This document shows, in pieces, positions 18,464 through 28,291 of a DNA stretch of 64,000 nt. This DNA is from Motilibacter peucedani (GTDB lineage Bacteria; Actinomycetota; Actinomycetes; Motilibacterales; Motilibacteraceae), in assembly GCF_003634695.1 (NCBI RefSeq), contig NZ_RBWV01000016.1, positions 152,259-216,258 of the forward strand, given 5' to 3'. Positions within the stretch are counted from its first letter, which is position 1. Each line of letters starts with the position of its first letter. A model generated the notes under the pieces. That model was not told the origin of the DNA and ran no database searches. It worked only from the letters and a program-made list of their open reading frames with translations. A program made the position numbers and the translations under genes.

Positions 18464-20008
18464 TCACCGGGACGCGGCGCGCCGGGCGAAGCCGATGACG
18501 AGAGCGGTGTCGCTGCGCACCTTGCGGGACAGGACCCAGGCACCGCCGAGCGCGAGCAGCGCGCCGCACCCCCCGAGCACCAGCTGCACGAACGCCGGCG
18601 CGGGCACCAGCGTGCCGAGCCAGGCGCCGACTCCGCACGGCACGGACACCATGCACATGACGCGCAGCGCGTTGAGCAGCAGCGGACGGCTCTCGACCTT
18701 CGCCACGCGCCCGACGTGCACGAGGGTGATGACCCAGAGGGCGGCGTAGGCGATCGAGTGCCCGATCGACACGCCGATCGAGCCCCAGGGCAGTCCGGCC
18801 AGGATCGCGGCGATGACGAACGGGCCGGTGACCAGGTAGAGCCGGAACTGCGCGCCCGGGACGCCGCGGGCGAGGTAGATCCAGTAGGCGATCTGCGACA
18901 CCGCGCGGAAGAGCCCGCCGACCGCGAGCACGGCGAAGATCGGCGCGACCTCGTGCCAGCGCTCGCCGAACAGCACCGTCACCAGCGGCTCGGAGACGCC
19001 GGCGGCCACGGCGAACAGTGTCGCGGTGAGGTAGCACGCCACGAGCTGCACGCGCGCGAGGTAGCTGGCGAACACCTCGTCGTCGTGCTGGACCCGCGAC
19101 AGCACGGGCAGCGCGACGTTGGTCATCGGTGCGTTGATCATGTTGAGCGGCATCATCAGCAGCTGGTAGGCCCGCGAGTAGATGCCGAGCTCGGTGGCGC
19201 CGAGGTAGGCGCCCAGCGCCACGTTGTCGACGTTGCGCGTCGCGTAGTAGATGGCCTGGGTCCCGAGCAGGCCGCCGCCGAAGCGGAAGAAGTGGCGCAG
19301 CGGGACGCCGCGCTGCCACCAGCCGGGCACCCAGCGCGTCGACCAGATGTTGACCGAGAGCTGGACCACGGCCGAGACCACCTGCTGGGCCACGATGGCC
19401 CAGAAGCCGGCGCCCGCGACGGCCAGCGCGATGGCGACGACGATGCCGGCGGCCTGCGACCCGACGTCGGAGAGGGCGAGCGAGCCGAAGCGCAGGTTGC
19501 GCGTCAGGTCGGCGCGGAACTGGGTGTTGGCCCCGCTGATGACGAAGACGCCGCACAGGCTGAACACGATGGCGCCGAGGGCCGGGTCGCCGTAGCCGCG
19601 CACGATCAGCGGCTCGCAGGCGGCCGTCGCCGCGGCCGCAGTCACGCCGAGCCCGAGGTTTGCCCAGAACAGGTTCGTGCGCTCGGCCCCCGACAAGGTC
19701 TTGGCCTGCACGGCGGCGGAGGAGAGCCCGGCGTCGCGGAGCAGGTCGGCGACGCCGATGACCGAGACGACCATCGCGATGCGGCCGAAGTCCTGCGGCG
19801 TCAGCAGCCGCGCGAGCAGGACGACCGAGCAGAGCTGGAGCAGCACGCGTACGGCCTGGGTGGCCAGCGTCATGCCGGTGCCCCGGGCGGCGGCCTTGCC
19901 GAGCGACTGCTGCGGCGGCACCGCCGCCACGGCCGGCTCGCGCGCAGCACCGTCGTCGGAACCGCCGTCTGGGCGGTCGCCAGTAGGCGTTCCGGCGCGG
20001 GGGGCCAT
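18464..20008 (-). CDS. Oligosaccharide flippase (Wzx/MATE-like, MOP superfamily)
   Basis: A 514-residue membrane protein with about 12-14 TM segments. The N-terminal region after residue 40 (GTGMTLATQAVRVLLQLCSVVLLARLLTPQDFGRIA, given here only as its type) is the classic start of polysaccharide export flippases, with the LLTPQDFG motif. It would move lipid-linked sugar repeats from the inner to the outer face of the membrane. The ATG at 20008 gives a hydrophilic N-terminal tail. It sits close to regulators and a desaturase rather than to glycosyltransferases, though other surface-glycan genes lie within 10-30 kb. The substrate is unknown. Confidence 0.88.
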   Translation of the reverse strand: MAPRAGTPTGDRPDGGSDDGAAREPAVAAVPPQQSLGKAAARGTGMTLATQAVRVLLQLCSVVLLARLLTPQDFGRIAMVVSVIGVADLLRDAGLSSAAVQAKTLSGAERTNLFWANLGLGVTAAAATAACEPLIVRGYGDPALGAIVFSLCGVFVISGANTQFRADLTRNLRFGSLALSDVGSQAAGIVVAIALAVAGAGFWAIVAQQVVSAVVQLSVNIWSTRWVPGWWQRGVPLRHFFRFGGGLLGTQAIYYATRNVDNVALGAYLGATELGIYSRAYQLLMMPLNMINAPMTNVALPVLSRVQHDDEVFASYLARVQLVACYLTATLFAVAAGVSEPLVTVLFGERWHEVAPIFAVLAVGGLFRAVSQIAYWIYLARGVPGAQFRLYLVTGPFVIAAILAGLPWGSIGVSIGHSIAYAALWVITLVHVGRVAKVESRPLLLNALRVMCMVSVPCGVGAWLGTLVPAPAFVQLVLGGCGALLALGGAWVLSRKVRSDTALVIGFARRAASR

Positions 20009-20105
20009 GCGCAATGCGGCTCTTCCAAGGGGCAGGGTCAGCGGGCCGGAGGCCCCCCGACGCGGGTGTGGTGCGACTAGGTGTAGCAGACCCGCGGTGC
20101 AGGAC

Positions 20106-20143
20106 GGGGCCGTGCGCCACCCTTCCGGGTGGTGCACGGCCCC
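20106..20143 (-). terminator. Strong hairpin terminator after the desaturase gene
   Basis: Two 17-nt arms pair fully (one G-U pair) around a TTCC loop, from GGGGCCGTGC to GCACGGCCCC. It begins 15 nt after the stop of the desaturase gene on the minus strand. There is no U tract, which is common for actinobacterial terminators. It separates the desaturase from the flippase downstream. Confidence 0.7.
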
Positions 20144-20158
20144 GCGGAGCAGCGCTGC

Positions 20159-21124
20159 TCAGGCCTTGACGACCCGCTTGGAGTCGACCCGGGCGGTGGA
20201 GGGCCAGCGCACGTCGTAGGCCCAGCCGAGCTTCTCGAACACCCAGATCGTGCGGGCGGTGATGTCGACCTGGCCGCGGTCGACGCCGTGGCGGGCCGAG
20301 GTCGGGTCGGCGTGGTGCAGGTTGTGCCACGACTCGCCCAGCGACAGGATCGCGAGCCACCAGACGTTGCCCGAACGGTCACGGCTCGCGAAGCCGCGCT
20401 CGCCGATCGCGTGGCAGATCGAGTTGATCGACCAGGTCACGTGGTGGAGCAGCGCGATGCGCACGAGGCTCGCCCAGAAGAAGGCGGTCAGCCCGCCCTG
20501 CCACGACCAGGTGACGAGCGCGCCGAGGGCGGCCGGCAGCAGCAGCGAGGTGATGACGATGTAGGGGAACCAGCGCGAGACGCGGACGATGTCCTTGTCC
20601 TTGAGCAGGTCGGGCGCGTACTGCCGCTGGTTGGTCTGCTCGACGTCGAACAGCCAGCCCATGTGGGCGTGGTAGAGGCCCTTGAGCAGCGCCGGCACGG
20701 TCTCGCCGTAGCGCCACGGCGAGTGCGGGTCGCCCTCCTTGTCGGAGAACTTGTGGTGGCGGCGGTGGTCGGCGACCCAGCGGATGACCGGGCCCTCGAC
20801 GGCCAGGCTGCCGATCACCGCGAGCGCGATGCGCAGCGGACGCTTGGCCTTGAAGGCGCCGTGGGTGAAGTAGCGGTGGAAGCCGCCGGTGATGCCGAAG
20901 CCCGACAGGAAGTACATGACGACCGCGATGACGATGTCGGACCAGCCGAGCCCCCAGCCCCAGGCGACGGGCACCGCGGCGACGAGCGCGACGAACGGGA
21001 TGCCGATGAACAGCCCGAGGGCGATCTGCTCCCAGACCTTCTTCTGGTCATCACCGTGGAACGCGGTCTCGGGGTGCTCGAGCGCGTCGTCGGTGCGGGT
21101 GTCGATCAGGGGTGAAGCGGTCAC
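20159..21124 (-). CDS. Membrane acyl-CoA (stearoyl-CoA delta-9-type) fatty acid desaturase
   Basis: A 321-residue di-iron membrane enzyme that would insert a cis double bond in an acyl chain using oxygen and electrons. All three His boxes are present: HRYFTH (83-88), HRRHH (120-124) and HNLHH (267-271). Hydrophobic segments flank them in the usual order. The GTG at 21124 gives the normal length. The gene stands alone: a strong terminator follows it and tRNA-Gln with glmU diverges upstream. It would adjust membrane fluidity; the exact substrate (acyl-CoA or lipid-bound) cannot be seen. Confidence 0.93.
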   Translation of the reverse strand: MTASPLIDTRTDDALEHPETAFHGDDQKKVWEQIALGLFIGIPFVALVAAVPVAWGWGLGWSDIVIAVVMYFLSGFGITGGFHRYFTHGAFKAKRPLRIALAVIGSLAVEGPVIRWVADHRRHHKFSDKEGDPHSPWRYGETVPALLKGLYHAHMGWLFDVEQTNQRQYAPDLLKDKDIVRVSRWFPYIVITSLLLPAALGALVTWSWQGGLTAFFWASLVRIALLHHVTWSINSICHAIGERGFASRDRSGNVWWLAILSLGESWHNLHHADPTSARHGVDRGQVDITARTIWVFEKLGWAYDVRWPSTARVDSKRVVKA

Positions 21125-21320
21125 GGAGGGACTCCCTCGAGTGGCGGGCGGCTACGGTTCGCGGCGGGTGGACCGTTCGCGGCGGGGAGGTCCCCAGGAG
21201 CGGTCGGTGCGAACCTTCCTACGCAACCGTAACCTACGGCGGCGTAGGGCGCACCCGCCTCGGGCGTGTCGTCCTGCCGCCGGGCGGTGACAGACTGGTC
21301 CTGCGCGCGCCCGTGCGCGG

Positions 21321-21392
21321 TCCGCCGTGGTGTAACGGCAGCACCCAGGCCTTTGGAGCCTCGGAGTCTTGGTTCGAATCCAAGCGGCGGAG
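21321..21392 (+). tRNA. tRNA-Gln (anticodon TTG)
   Basis: A 72-nt cloverleaf: acceptor TCCGCCG with CGGCGGA, D arm with GGTGTAACGGC, anticodon loop CTTTGGA with anticodon TTG at 21353-21355, and T arm CTTGG-TTCGAAT-CCAAG. The outermost anticodon-stem pair is a C-C mismatch. CCA is not encoded. A tRNA-Gln before glmU is a familiar actinobacterial arrangement. Confidence 0.95.
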
Positions 21393-21511
21393 CCGAGAGC
21401 GGGCAGAGCGGCGGAGCCGGAGTGGCAGGGCTCGATCCCGGGGCCGGTACCCTCGGACCCGCCTGATCCGTCCGGGCACCGACCTCGGAGCCTCCAGTCG
21501 CGGGAGCGTGC

Positions 21512-23032
21512 GTGTCTGTGTCGTCGCCTGTGTCCGAGCCGCCCGCCGTGCCCGTCGCCGCCGTGTCGGCGGTGGTGGTGCTCGCGGCCGGCGAGGGCAC
21601 CCGCATGCGCTCGCGCACGCCGAAGGTCCTGCACGCCGCCGGCGGCCGCCCGCTGCTCGGCTCGGTGCTGGCCGCGGCGCAGGCCGTGCGGCCCGAGCGC
21701 GTGGTCGTGGTGGTGGGCGCCGGGCGCGAGGCGGTCACCGCGTACCTCTCGCAGGCCGCGCCGACCGCGGAGTGGGTGGTGCAGGAGCGCCAGGGCGGCA
21801 CCGGCCACGCCGTCCGCACCGCGCTCGACACGCTGCCCGAGCTCACCGGCACCGTGGTGGTGACCAGCGGCGACACGCCTCTCCTCCAGGGCGCGACCCT
21901 CGAGCGGCTGGTCGCGACGCACGCCTCCTCGGGCGCCTCGGCGACCGTCCTGAGCGCGCTGCTGCCGGACGCCACGGGCTACGGCCGGGTGCTGCGCGAC
22001 GAGACCGGTGCGGTCACCGCGATCGTCGAGCAGCGCGACGCCACCGACGAGCAGCTCGCGGTGCGCGAGATCAACAGCGGCACGTACGCCTTCGACGCCG
22101 CCGCGCTGCGCGGCGCCCTCGCGCGGCTGTCCACCGACAACGCGCAGGGCGAGGAGTACCTCACCGACGTCCTCGCGATCCTGCGCGCCGACGGGCTCCC
22201 CGTCGCCGCCGTCGCGGCGGACGACGCGCGCGACGTGGCGGGGGTCAACGACCGCGTGCAGCTGGCGGAGGCCGAGGCGGTGCTGCGCGAGCGCGTGCTG
22301 CTGGCGCTGATGCGCTCCGGGGTCACCGTGCGCGACCCCGCGAGCACCTGGGTGGAGGGCAGCGTGCGGGTCGAGCCGGACGCCGTGCTCCTGCCCGGCA
22401 CGCGGCTGCACGGCTCGACCACCGTCGCGACCGGTGCGGTCGTCGGCCCCGACGCCACCCTGGTCGACACGACGGTCGGCGAGGGCGCGCACGTGCGCAA
22501 CGCGACCTGCGAGGGCGCGGAGATCGGGCCCGGGGCGAGCGTCGGGCCCTACACCTACCTGCGCCCGGGCACGGTCCTCGGCCGCGGCGCGAAGGCCGGC
22601 GGGTTCGTCGAGATGAAGAGCGCGGTGCTCGGCGACGAGGCGAAGGTGCCGCACCTGTCCTACGTCGGCGACGCCGAGATCGGCGAGGGCGCCAACATCG
22701 GCGCGGCCACGATCTTCGCCAACTACGACGGCGTCGCGAAGCACCGCTCGAGCGTCGGGCCGCACGCCCGCGTGGGCAGCGACACCGTGCTCGTCGCGCC
22801 GGTCTCCGTGGGCGCCGGCGCCTACACCGCGGCCGGCTCGGTGATCACCGAGGACGTGCCCGCCGGCGCCATGGGCGTGGCGCGCGGGCGCCAGCGCAGC
22901 GTCGAGGGCTGGGTGGAGCGGCGACGGGCCGGCTCGACCAGCGCCGAGGCCGCCGCCCGCGCACGCACCGCAGACCCCCGAGCCGCAGACGGCGCGGCGG
23001 CCGGCACGACAGATGAGGGAGCACCCGCATGA
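21512..23032 (+). CDS. glmU: Bifunctional UDP-N-acetylglucosamine pyrophosphorylase / glucosamine-1-phosphate N-acetyltransferase
   Basis: Makes UDP-GlcNAc for peptidoglycan and other glycans: the C-terminal domain acetylates GlcN-1-P and the N-terminal domain adds UMP. The 506-residue protein has the nucleotidyltransferase signature [19 protein letters not shown] near residue 22, the GTGHAV and GDTPLL segments, then hexapeptide left-handed beta-helix repeats with the [15 protein letters not shown] and NYDG active-site region. The C-terminal tail is Ala-rich and disordered, as in actinobacterial GlmU. GTG at 21512 has GGGAG upstream. The stop overlaps prs by 4 nt. Confidence 0.97.
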   Translation: MSVSSPVSEPPAVPVAAVSAVVVLAAGEGTRMRSRTPKVLHAAGGRPLLGSVLAAAQAVRPERVVVVVGAGREAVTAYLSQAAPTAEWVVQERQGGTGHAVRTALDTLPELTGTVVVTSGDTPLLQGATLERLVATHASSGASATVLSALLPDATGYGRVLRDETGAVTAIVEQRDATDEQLAVREINSGTYAFDAAALRGALARLSTDNAQGEEYLTDVLAILRADGLPVAAVAADDARDVAGVNDRVQLAEAEAVLRERVLLALMRSGVTVRDPASTWVEGSVRVEPDAVLLPGTRLHGSTTVATGAVVGPDATLVDTTVGEGAHVRNATCEGAEIGPGASVGPYTYLRPGTVLGRGAKAGGFVEMKSAVLGDEAKVPHLSYVGDAEIGEGANIGAATIFANYDGVAKHRSSVGPHARVGSDTVLVAPVSVGAGAYTAAGSVITEDVPAGAMGVARGRQRSVEGWVERRRAGSTSAEAAARARTADPRAADGAAAGTTDEGAPA

Positions 23033-24006
23033 GCGGCATGACCACGGCCGGCGAGAAGAAGATGATGCTCTTCTCCGGCCGGGCCCACCCCGAGCTCGCC
23101 GCGGCGGTGGCGAGCCAGCTGGGGGTCGACCTGGTGCCGACGCGGGCGTTCGACTTCGCCAACGGCGAGATCTTCGTGCGCTTCGAGGAGTCGGTGCGCG
23201 GCAGCGAGGCGTTCGTGATCCAGAGCCACACCGCGCCGATCAACCAGTGGATCATGGAGCAGCTGATCATGATCGACGCCCTGAAGCGGGCGTCGGCCAA
23301 GCGCATCACGGTCGTGATCCCGTTCTACGGCTACGCCCGCCAGGACAAGAAGCACCGCGGGCGCGAGCCGATCTCGGCCCGCCTGATGGCCGACCTCTAC
23401 AAGACCGCGGGTGCCGACCGGCTGATCGTGGTGGACCTGCACACCGCGCAGATCCAGGGCTTCTTCGACGGCCCGGTCGACCACCTGTTCGCGCTCTCGC
23501 TGCTGGCGCGCCACGTCGGCAGCCGGGTCGACCGCAGCCGGCTCACGATCGTGAGCCCGGACGCTGGCCGCGTGCGCGTGGCCGAGCGCTGGACCGACAC
23601 CCTCAACGCCCCGCTGGCGATCATCCACAAGCGCCGCGACCCGAACATCGCCAACGAGGTGAAGGTCGCCGAGGTCGTCGGCACGGTCGAGGGCCGCGTG
23701 TGCGTGCTGGTCGACGACATGATCGACACCGGCGGCACGATCGTGAAGGCTGCCGACGCGCTGTTCGAGAACGGCGCGGCCGAGGTCATCGTCGCCTCGA
23801 CGCACGGCATCTTCTCCGGCCCGGCGGTCGACCGGCTGCGCAGCAGCCGGATCAGCGAGGTCGTCGTGACCGACACCCTGCCGATCCCGCCGGAGCGCCG
23901 CTTCGAGAAGCTCACCGTCCTGCCGATCGCGCCGCTGCTCGCGCGCGCGATCCAGGAGGTCTTCAACGACGGCTCGGTCACCAGCCTGTTCGACGGCGCG
24001 GCCTGA
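23029..24006 (+). CDS. prs: Ribose-phosphate pyrophosphokinase
   Basis: Makes phosphoribosyl pyrophosphate from ribose 5-phosphate and ATP for nucleotides, His, Trp and, in actinobacteria, arabinan precursors. The 325-residue protein has the [18 protein letters not shown] start region, the ATP-binding [15 protein letters not shown] segment, the [12 protein letters not shown] motif with a metal-binding His, and the PRPP loop [11 protein letters not shown]. The ATG at 23029 overlaps the glmU stop. glmU-prs pairing is the conserved actinobacterial order (Rv1018c-Rv1017c). It converges on the sugar transferase gene with only a 3-bp gap. Confidence 0.97.
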   Translation: MSGMTTAGEKKMMLFSGRAHPELAAAVASQLGVDLVPTRAFDFANGEIFVRFEESVRGSEAFVIQSHTAPINQWIMEQLIMIDALKRASAKRITVVIPFYGYARQDKKHRGREPISARLMADLYKTAGADRLIVVDLHTAQIQGFFDGPVDHLFALSLLARHVGSRVDRSRLTIVSPDAGRVRVAERWTDTLNAPLAIIHKRRDPNIANEVKVAEVVGTVEGRVCVLVDDMIDTGGTIVKAADALFENGAAEVIVASTHGIFSGPAVDRLRSSRISEVVVTDTLPIPPERRFEKLTVLPIAPLLARAIQEVFNDGSVTSLFDGAA

Positions 24007-24009
24007 GGC

Positions 24010-25527
24010 TCAGTACGCGCCGCTGCCCTTGGTGACCGCTCCGAGCGTGCGCCACAGGATCGAGGCGTCCAGCGCCGGCGACCAGTTCTCGACGTAGTAG
24101 AGGTCGAGACGGACCGCCTCCTGCCACGACAGGTCGGCGCGGCCGCTGACCTGCCACAGGCCGGTGAGCCCGGGCTTGACCATGAGCCGGCGGAAGATCG
24201 AGGGCTGGTCGTAGGCGGCCACCTCGCGCGGCAGCGGCGGTCGCGGGCCCACCAGCGACATCTCGCCGCGCAGCACGTTGATCAGCTGCGGCAGCTCGTC
24301 GATCGACCAGCGGCGGAGGAAGGCGCCGACGCGCGTGACGCGCGGGTCGTCCTTGCTCTTGAACAGCGGACCCTCGCCGTGCTGGTTGAGGACGCGGACC
24401 TCCTCGAGCCGGGCCTCCGCGTCGACGTACATGGAGCGGAACTTCAGCATCGGGAACTCGTGGCCGCCCTGGCCCACGCGCGGCTGGCGGAAGAGCACCG
24501 GGCCGGGGGAGTCGCGGCGCACCATCACGGCGACCACGAGCAGCAGCGGGCTCAGCGCGAGCAGGCCGAGCAGCGCGAGCACCCGGTCGCCGGTGCCCTT
24601 GACGACCCGGCGCAGCGTGGAGAACTCGGGCTTGGCGATGTGCAGGAGCGGGAGCCCGGCGACGGGCTCGACCGTGATGCGGGGACCCGCGACGTCGACG
24701 AGCGCCGGCGCGACGAGCATCTCGACGTGGGACTCCTCGAGCTGCCACGACAGGTCGCGCAGCGCCTCGGAGCTGAGCCCCGGCGAGTGGGCCACGGCCA
24801 CCACGTCGACGGCCTCGCGGCGGGCGAGCAGCGCCGCGCTCTCGAGCGTGCCGAGCACCCGCGGGGGAGCGTTGCGCCGCCGCTCGGAGCCGGGCCCCGG
24901 CTCGCGACCGGCCCGGCGGTCGATGCCGGCGGTCGAGCAGACGCCGACGACCTGCAGCCCCGAGCTGGGCGTGCGCTCCAGCCGGCTGGCGAGCGGGAAC
25001 GCGGCCGACGGCTCGCCGATCACCAGCACCCGGCGCACCGCGAGGCCGCGCCGCCGCGCGATCGAGAGGGCCATGCGGCAGACGTGGCGCGCGACCAGCA
25101 CCGCGACCGGCGCCGCCGCCACGAGCGGCAGCACCTCGCGCAGGCTGTGGGCGTCGGGCAGCGTCGAGGCGAGCCCGACCAGCGCGACGAGGTGCAGCCC
25201 CGCGTTGAGCACCCGCTTGTGGTCGAGGACGCCCGTGCCCATCGCTCGCAGGTCGTAGGCGCCGTTGAGCGCCGCGAGCACGAGCCAGGCGGCCGGCAGC
25301 GCGAGCAGGTCGCGCACGGTCCCGAACGACGGGTCGCGGGCGAACAGGTCGCGGCCCAGCGCGTAGGAGGCCACGACGGCCACCACGTCGGCGCTCAGGA
25401 CGCTCGCCAGCTGGACGCGCTGCCAGCCGCGCAGCCGCTGCCTCGGCAGCGCCGGCACCCTCGCCCCCGCGAGGTCGACGTCCAGCAGTGCCACCGCAGC
25501 GGCAGCGCGGTTCAACGAGATGCTCAC
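24010..25527 (-). CDS. Polyprenyl glycosylphosphotransferase (initiating sugar transferase, first copy)
   Basis: Attaches the first sugar-1-phosphate to undecaprenyl phosphate and so starts synthesis of a surface polysaccharide. The 505-residue protein has four or five TM segments in the first 150 residues, a soluble CoA-binding-like region, one more TM segment around 310-330, and the C-terminal transferase domain. The latter shows KSKDDPRVTRVGAFLRRWSIDELPQ (spread over the active site), GPRPPLP and the GLWQVSGRADLSW motif. GTG at 25527 follows a G-rich run. A second copy of the same type lies at 42123-43670. The sugar used is unknown. Confidence 0.92.
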   Translation of the reverse strand: MSISLNRAAAAVALLDVDLAGARVPALPRQRLRGWQRVQLASVLSADVVAVVASYALGRDLFARDPSFGTVRDLLALPAAWLVLAALNGAYDLRAMGTGVLDHKRVLNAGLHLVALVGLASTLPDAHSLREVLPLVAAAPVAVLVARHVCRMALSIARRRGLAVRRVLVIGEPSAAFPLASRLERTPSSGLQVVGVCSTAGIDRRAGREPGPGSERRRNAPPRVLGTLESAALLARREAVDVVAVAHSPGLSSEALRDLSWQLEESHVEMLVAPALVDVAGPRITVEPVAGLPLLHIAKPEFSTLRRVVKGTGDRVLALLGLLALSPLLLVVAVMVRRDSPGPVLFRQPRVGQGGHEFPMLKFRSMYVDAEARLEEVRVLNQHGEGPLFKSKDDPRVTRVGAFLRRWSIDELPQLINVLRGEMSLVGPRPPLPREVAAYDQPSIFRRLMVKPGLTGLWQVSGRADLSWQEAVRLDLYYVENWSPALDASILWRTLGAVTKGSGAY

Positions 25528-25675
25528 AAGCCCCCCCGGGCAACCTTCAGCGACTCACTACGCCGGTCCTCGACCCATTAGAAGGCCTCTGCCCCGGCTG
25601 GTCACCCCCCGATAGCCCGAACGGGCGACCGGAGGTCATCTAAACACCCCTCTCAGGGCCAGGTCGGCGTTTCTA

Positions 25676-26671
<996 letters not shown>

Positions 26672-27023
26672 GTCGTTGTCCCCCCACAGTCGTCACGGTC
26701 CGGCTGGAACGTCGTGTCGACGGTAGGCAGCGGCAGCCCGTGCCGCGATGCCGTGATGACGCTGAGTACGCGGACGGCCCAACACGTCCCCCCGCCCGGC
26801 CGTCGATGTTCACCCAGGGTCACGAGCGGTGACAGCAGCTGGCGAGGGCGCGCACCGGATTTCCCGTCGTCGGTGCCCCCGGCGTAGACTCGTCCACTGC
26901 CCGGCGAGGGACCGCATGGCTCCGTCATCGACGAGTGGTTCGACTCCTCACGCGCGGAAGCCCCTGGCTCCGAGCACCCGGCGCCCGCAGCCCGCCGCAG
27001 ACGTACGCATGAGGAGCACCACC
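26672..27023. promoter_or_regulatory. 352-nt divergent control region between the first LAHTG gene and rplY
   Basis: No gene is supported here. On the minus strand a TACCGT box (26720-26725) lies about 48 nt before the LAHTG gene. On the plus strand TAGACT at 26885-26890 is the best -10 candidate for rplY and implies a leader of roughly 125 nt. A small inverted repeat GGTCAC-GAGC-GGTGAC lies near 26818-26833. A plus-strand open frame runs through this region into rplY, but its codons look random and it has no plausible start. Confidence 0.45.
26885..26890 (+). promoter_or_regulatory. Candidate -10 box TAGACT for rplY
   Basis: TAGACT fits TANNNT and matches the box found in front of the GDP-fucose synthase gene. 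It predicts a leader of about 127 nt before the rplY GTG, long compared with other genes here. Confidence 0.4.
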
Positions 27024-27680
27024 GTGTCCGAGGTCCGCATCACCGCCGAGAACCGCACCGAGTTCGGCAAGGGCGCCGCGCGCCGGACCCGTCGCGCGCA
27101 CCGCGTCCCCGCCGTCGTCTACGGCCACGGCGGCGCCCCCCGCCACATCTCGCTCCCCGGCCACGAGCTGATGCTCGCGCTCAAGACGCCGAACGTCCTG
27201 CTCGACGTCGACCTCGAGGGCGAGTCGCTGCTGGTCCTGCCCAAGGACGTCCAGCGCGACCCGATCCGCCCGGTCATCGAGCACGTCGACCTCGTCGTCG
27301 TGAACCGCGGCGAGAAGGTCACCATCGAGGTCGCCGTGCACACCACCGGCTCCGTGGCCGCCGACGCCCTGCTGGTCGTCGACGCCCAGACCGTCACGGT
27401 CGAGGCCGAGGCCACGCACATCCCGACCTCGGTCGACGTCGACGTCGAGGGCCTGCCTGTCGGCACCCAGATCCACGCCAAGGACCTCGGCCTCCCCGAG
27501 GGCACCACCTTCGCCGGCGACCCCGAGACGCTGGTCATCAACGTCGTCGCGCAGCAGTCGGCCGCGCAGCTCGACGCCGACCTGGCCAGCTCGGAGGCCG
27601 ACCTCGGCATCGTGCACGAGGAGAAGTCGGCCGACGCCGAGGCCGACGCGGCCGACGCCGCGGCACCGAGCGAGGGCTGA
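27024..27680 (+). CDS. rplY: 50S ribosomal protein L25 / Ctc family
   Basis: Binds 5S rRNA in the large ribosomal subunit; long forms with a second domain are also called Ctc or general stress protein. The 218-residue protein has the N-terminal L25 domain (EFGKGAARRTRRAHRVPAVVYG) and the C-terminal TL5-like beta domain, ending in an acidic, Ala-rich tail. The GTG at 27024 is chosen over the in-frame ATG at 27009 because GAGGAG (27011-27016) then lies at the right distance. pth follows directly in the same reading frame, separated only by a TGA stop and one codon. Confidence 0.95.
   Translation: MSEVRITAENRTEFGKGAARRTRRAHRVPAVVYGHGGAPRHISLPGHELMLALKTPNVLLDVDLEGESLLVLPKDVQRDPIRPVIEHVDLVVVNRGEKVTIEVAVHTTGSVAADALLVVDAQTVTVEAEATHIPTSVDVDVEGLPVGTQIHAKDLGLPEGTTFAGDPETLVINVVAQQSAAQLDADLASSEADLGIVHEEKSADAEADAADAAAPSEG
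27672..27676 (+). promoter_or_regulatory. Shine-Dalgarno GAGGG supporting the CTG start of pth
   Basis: GAGGG ends 7 nt before CTG 27684, inside the last codons of rplY. No ATG, GTG or TTG lies between the rplY stop and the conserved start of Pth, so this site decides the start. Confidence 0.55.
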
Positions 27681-27683
27681 GCC

Positions 27684-28268
27684 CTGACCGAGGCGACCTT
27701 CCTCGTCGTCGGCCTCGGCAACCCGGGAGAGGAGTACGCCGCCACCCGCCACAACGCGGGCTGGCTCGTGCTCGACGTCCTGGCGCAGCGGGCCGGGGGG
27801 CGCTTCAGCGCCTCCCGGCGCTGCCGTGCCGACGTGCTGGAGACCCGGCTCGGCGGGCCGGGCGGCTCGCGCGTCGTGCTGGCGAAGCCGCGCTCCTACA
27901 TGAACGAGTCCGGCGGACCGGTGGCGGCCCTGCGCGACTTCTACAAGATCGACCCGGCGCACACCGTCGCGGTGCACGACGAGCTCGACCTGCCGTTCGG
28001 CTCCCTGCGGCTCAAGTTCGGCGGCGGCGACAACGGCCACAACGGGCTCAAGTCGATGCGCCGCTCGCTGGGCACCGGCGACTTCTTCCGGGCGCGCTTC
28101 GGCATCGGGCGCCCGCCCGGTCGCCAGGACCCCGCCGACTACGTGCTCAAGCCGTTCGCCTCCGCCGAGCGCAAGGAGGTCGACGTGCTCGCCGAGCGCG
28201 CGGCCGACGCCGTCGAGGTGCTGCTGGCCCAGGGCCTCGAGCAGGCGCAGCAGCAGTTCAACGACTGA
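27684..28268 (+). CDS. pth: Peptidyl-tRNA hydrolase with a probable CTG start
   Basis: Releases peptides from peptidyl-tRNA that falls off ribosomes, an essential recycling step. The 194-residue protein has [10 protein letters not shown] (Asn at 13), YAATRHNAG with the catalytic His at about 23, SYMNESG, and HDELDLPFG with the catalytic Asp. The first canonical start in the frame is GTG 27768, which would remove the conserved Asn and catalytic His, so it cannot be the true start. CTG at 27684, 3 nt after the rplY stop, has GAGGG 7 nt upstream. The rplY-pth order is conserved in actinobacteria (Rv1015c-Rv1014c). Confidence 0.93.
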   Translation: MTEATFLVVGLGNPGEEYAATRHNAGWLVLDVLAQRAGGRFSASRRCRADVLETRLGGPGGSRVVLAKPRSYMNESGGPVAALRDFYKIDPAHTVAVHDELDLPFGSLRLKFGGGDNGHNGLKSMRRSLGTGDFFRARFGIGRPPGRQDPADYVLKPFASAERKEVDVLAERAADAVEVLLAQGLEQAQQQFND

Positions 28269-28278
28269 ACGGCGCCCG

Positions 28279-28284
28279 TAGACT
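28279..28284 (+). promoter_or_regulatory. -10 hexamer TAGACT, likely leaderless promoter of the GDP-fucose synthase gene
   Basis: TAGACT ends 7 nt before the ATG at 28292. A weak -35 TTCAAC stands at 28257-28262 with a 16-nt spacer. The spacing predicts a leaderless message. Confidence 0.5.
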
Positions 28285-28291
28285 GGGCCGC

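Noticed and set aside
26829..27023. N-terminal extension of rplY to 26829
   Set aside because: The extra 65 residues are Arg/Pro/Ser-rich with no similarity to L25, and a better Shine-Dalgarno stands before GTG 27024.
27660..27700. rplY-pth as a single protein made by TGA read-through
   Set aside because: The two genes are in the same frame with one TGA between them, but both are complete family members of normal length, and a ribosome binding site precedes CTG 27684. No read-through signal is visible.
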